A DNA stretch of 6,290 bases from CAZCWX01 sp964502465. GTDB lineage: Bacteria; Desulfobacterota; Binatia; Bin18. Location: positions 1-6,290 of the forward strand of contig CAZCWX010000582.1 of the NCBI GenBank assembly GCA_964502465.1, written 5' to 3'. Below are positions 4,628 to 6,290 of the stretch, in pieces. Numbering within the stretch: the first letter of the stretch is position 1; every line of letters begins with the position of its first letter. The notes under the pieces are model-generated. The model saw only the letters and a list, made by a program, of their open reading frames with translations. It did not search any database and was not told where the DNA came from. Made by a program: the position numbers and the translations under genes.

Positions 4628-5779
4628 TCAATCTTGGCCGATCTGCGCCATCTGCTTCGCATCCATGCGGCCGCCATAGATCTCGACCCGGGAGAAGGCC
4701 GTCTCGAGCTCGCGAACGTCCGCTGGCGTGAGTTGGACGTTGACCGCGCCCATGTTCTCGCGCAGGTGATCCATGTTGGTCGTGCCGGGGATCGGAACAA
4801 TCCACGGTTTCTGCGCCATCAACCATGCCAGCGCGATCTGGGCAGGCGTTGCGTCCCGCTTGGCGCCGAACGTGGTCAAAATCTCGATGATCGGCTGGTT
4901 GTTCTTCATGACCATGGGGGAGAAGCGCGGGAACGTCGCGCGCAGATCGTTCTTCGGATCCATGGTGGACTGAACATCCACATTCATTGTGCCGGGCAGG
5001 AAACCTTGTCCAAGTGGCCCCCATGGAACGAATCCGATGCCAAATTCTTCGCATGTCTGCAGGACACCGTTGAACTCGACGCTCCGTTCGAAGAGCGAGT
5101 ATTCGGTCTGGATGGCGGCGACCGGTTGAACCGCGTGCGCGCGGCGAATGGTTCGCGCACTCGCCTCCGAGAGTCCCAAGTGCAGGACCTTCCCGGCCTT
5201 GATCAGGTCCTTGACCGTACCAGCCACGTCTTCGATCGGCACGGTGAGATCGACCCGGTGCTGGTAAAGCAGATCGATGCGGTCGGTCCTGAGACGCTTG
5301 AGCATTCCCTCGACGGTCTTGCGGATATGTTCCGGCCGGCTGTCCAACGCGTTCGTGCCGTCGATCTTGAAGCCGAACTTGGTGGCGATGGCGACCTTGT
5401 CGCGGACCGGTGCGAGGGCTTCGCCGACCAGTTCCTCGTTGACGTAGGGACCGTAGACTTCCGCCGTGTCGAAGAACGTGACGCCTCGATCGTAGGCGTC
5501 GCGAATCACACGGATGCCCTGGGCCCGGTCCACGCCCGGACCGTAGTGGCCGCCGCTCAGGCCCATGTTGCCGAACCCGAGTTCCGAGACTTCCAGGCTG
5601 CCGAGCTTTCGGGTTTTCATCTTGTCTCCTCCTTTCTCAAGTTCCAGAGAGTGCGCTGTAGCCGTAACGGCGGTGAGCAGCTGCGCCGACGCCAGTCCCG
5701 CCGCCGCGAGCAGAAACTCACGCCGATTCAGCAGTCCGGGACCGCGCTCCTGGCAGGTATCGTCGTTGTGAGATCGCAT
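4628..5779 (-). CDS. Aldo/keto reductase with Tat signal peptide
   Basis: A 383-residue protein. Residues 1-42 form a twin-arginine signal (NRREFLLAAAG, hydrophobic stretch, likely cleavage after ATA at 40-42). From M54 (MKTRKLGSLEVSELGFGNMG) the sequence is a full aldo/keto reductase barrel of the YghZ/Tas-like group. The tetrad is D104 and Y109 in FFDTAEVYG, K134 in VAIATKFG and H174 in LLYQHRVD. LHLGLSEAS and QTEYSLFER are conserved core strands; near the C-terminus WIVPIPGTTNMDHLREN is the NADP(H) 2'-phosphate region. It should reduce a carbonyl with NADPH; the substrate is unknown. The ATG at 5779 has AGGAG 7 bases upstream, while the internal ATG at 5620 has an even better site, so a cytoplasmic form is possible. 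An NADPH enzyme exported by Tat is notable because the periplasm lacks free NADPH unless the cofactor is carried in folded protein. The gene leads a two-gene cassette that opens at the box at 5881. Confidence 0.92.
   Translation of the reverse strand: MRSHNDDTCQERGPGLLNRREFLLAAAGLASAQLLTAVTATAHSLELEKGGDKMKTRKLGSLEVSELGFGNMGLSGGHYGPGVDRAQGIRVIRDAYDRGVTFFDTAEVYGPYVNEELVGEALAPVRDKVAIATKFGFKIDGTNALDSRPEHIRKTVEGMLKRLRTDRIDLLYQHRVDLTVPIEDVAGTVKDLIKAGKVLHLGLSEASARTIRRAHAVQPVAAIQTEYSLFERSVEFNGVLQTCEEFGIGFVPWGPLGQGFLPGTMNVDVQSTMDPKNDLRATFPRFSPMVMKNNQPIIEILTTFGAKRDATPAQIALAWLMAQKPWIVPIPGTTNMDHLRENMGAVNVQLTPADVRELETAFSRVEIYGGRMDAKQMAQIGQD
5628..5635 (-). promoter_or_regulatory. Strong internal ribosome-binding site in the aldo/keto reductase gene
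   Basis: AAAGGAGG lies 7 bases before the in-frame ATG at 5620, which encodes the first Met of the aldo/keto reductase domain (MKTRKLG). Within the longer frame it encodes part of EKGGDK, between the Tat signal and the enzyme. It suggests either a second, unexported product or that a signal peptide was added upstream of an older start. Confidence 0.6.
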
Positions 5780-5880
5780 GTCATGACTCCTATTTGGTGC
5801 CTTGTCCTTCGCATGCCGCCGAGTTGCGGGCGGACCTCGTCAGAGTAGCCAGCGGCTTTCGCAGCCCGGAGTCCTCCGCC

Positions 5881-5978
5881 GCCGAACGCCCAAGCGCACC
5901 GCGAGCTGCCCACATGCACCCTTTCAGATTCAGCAGAACCGCAACCGGGCAGCGATGCGGTGGCGCGTGAAGTTAGAC
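5881..5978 (-). other. attC recombination site (after the FRG gene)
   Basis: On the minus strand it runs from GTCTAAC (5978-5972), a perfect RYYYAAC R'' box, to GTTCGGC (5887-5881), the R' type seen also at 915. It is 98 bp long. CGCACCGCGAGCTGCCC in the left arm pairs imperfectly with GGGCAGCGATGCGGTGGCGC in the right arm, and the core has CCTTTCAGATTCAGCAG and ACCGC. It starts 20 bases past the stop of the FRG gene and opens the AKR cassette. Confidence 0.86.
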
Positions 5979-5998
5979 GACGTCTCAGTTTTGTTTTT

Positions 5999-6289
5999 TC
6001 ACCTTGGTTTCCTGAAAAGCTTTAACGTATATGAGCAAGCCTGAGCAGCATTATCAAGACTCGGCATCAATGAATGTCTTGTAATATCCATGTCGTACAA
6101 GGCTTGAAGCAGTTCATGCGTTTTTAACGTTGGTAAAGATACCCGTATAAGACTTTGCTGAAGTCCAGGAGTACTCTCGACAATATCTTCAAGAGAAGGC
6201 CATTGCTTATGATCTAAAAGATACCTGTTCGCTTTCGGCATATGGGTGAACAAGCCTTTCTGGACTCGTAGAAAACTGTTGTCGTGGCG
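5999..6289 (-). CDS. FRG-domain protein, C-terminal part (N-terminus outside the window)
   Basis: The frame is open to the right window edge, giving 96 visible residues. They match the end of an FRG domain: FLRVQKGLFTHMP (the R-x-Q-x-G-x-F-x-x-H-x-P signature), a variable helix, LIRVSLPTLKTHELLQALYDM (the strand and helix after the variable part), and then ITRHSLMPSLDNAAQACSYTLK, the usual ending with I-x-x-x-S-L-x-P-x-L-D. The (F/Y)RG motif that names the family would be further upstream. FRG proteins have no firmly settled activity and are found often in phage-defence and mobile regions. Nothing follows the domain except a short basic tail (LFRKPR), so the protein ends with it. The region is AT-rich against the neighbouring GC-rich AKR cassette. 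A TTG at 6253 could be read as a start but lies inside the domain and is rejected. Confidence 0.82.
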   Translation of the reverse strand, partial: RHDNSFLRVQKGLFTHMPKANRYLLDHKQWPSLEDIVESTPGLQQSLIRVSLPTLKTHELLQALYDMDITRHSLMPSLDNAAQACSYTLKLFRKPR

Positions 6290-6290
6290 T

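Noticed and set aside
4557..5054. N-terminal extension of the lipoprotein frame, overlapping the aldo/keto reductase gene
   Set aside because: The extension lies antiphase within the reductase gene on the same strand and reads as low-quality Arg/His-rich sequence; the ATG at 4556 gives a proper lipoprotein signal.
4634..5848. Long open frame of 404 codons on the plus strand
   Set aside because: It is exactly antisense to the aldo/keto reductase, whose catalytic residues and signal peptide are all present; the translation is Arg/Asp/Val-rich with no family match. It is a shadow of GC-rich codons.

Overview
This window reads as a stretch of a cassette array from a sedentary (chromosomal-type) integron. 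Between about 560 and 6290 every credible gene lies on the minus strand. Each of the first five, read from the right edge leftwards, is followed within roughly 20-60 bases by an imperfect inverted repeat bounded by 7-base boxes of the RYYYAAC / GTTRRRY kind, that is, an attC site. Five such sites are visible (5881-5978, 3317-4036, 2370-2432, 1516-1615, 915-1014). Three of them are close relatives of 98-100 bp that share an inner CCTTTCA..GTTCAGCAG..CCGC core. Integron integrase, attI and the cassette promoter are not in the window; given the gene direction they would lie to the right.

Layout in reading order (right to left): the C-terminal end of an FRG-domain protein; a two-gene cassette with a Tat-signal aldo/keto reductase and a cyclophilin-like-fold lipoprotein; an attC split by a small group II intron that has lost almost all of its reverse-transcriptase gene; a TIR-domain protein with a novel-looking N-terminal half; a PIN-domain protein translationally overlapped with a 74-residue partner (toxin-antitoxin-like); a SnoaL/NTF2-fold protein; and a stand-alone fragment matching the N-terminal extension of some pyruvate kinases, which has no attC after it. 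At the far left, on the plus strand and convergent with the array, is the C-terminal half of a PhzF-family protein whose last reading frame is broken by a one-base change in a G run.

The organism is probably a Gram-negative proteobacterium. The supports are the integron with about 100-bp attC sites, a group II intron of the attC-invading (IIC) type, a Tat signal and a lipobox with Asp at +2. GC content and codon use differ between cassettes: the AKR cassette is GC-rich and the FRG end is AT-rich, as expected for independently acquired cassettes. No species can be named.

The genes are not one pathway. The likely common theme of three cassettes (FRG, TIR, PIN plus partner) is defence or growth control, alongside accessory enzymes (AKR, SnoaL). 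The most unusual items are the ORF-deleted intron that restores a perfect attC box when removed, the TIR cassette, and the cassette carrying only a regulatory-type piece of pyruvate kinase.
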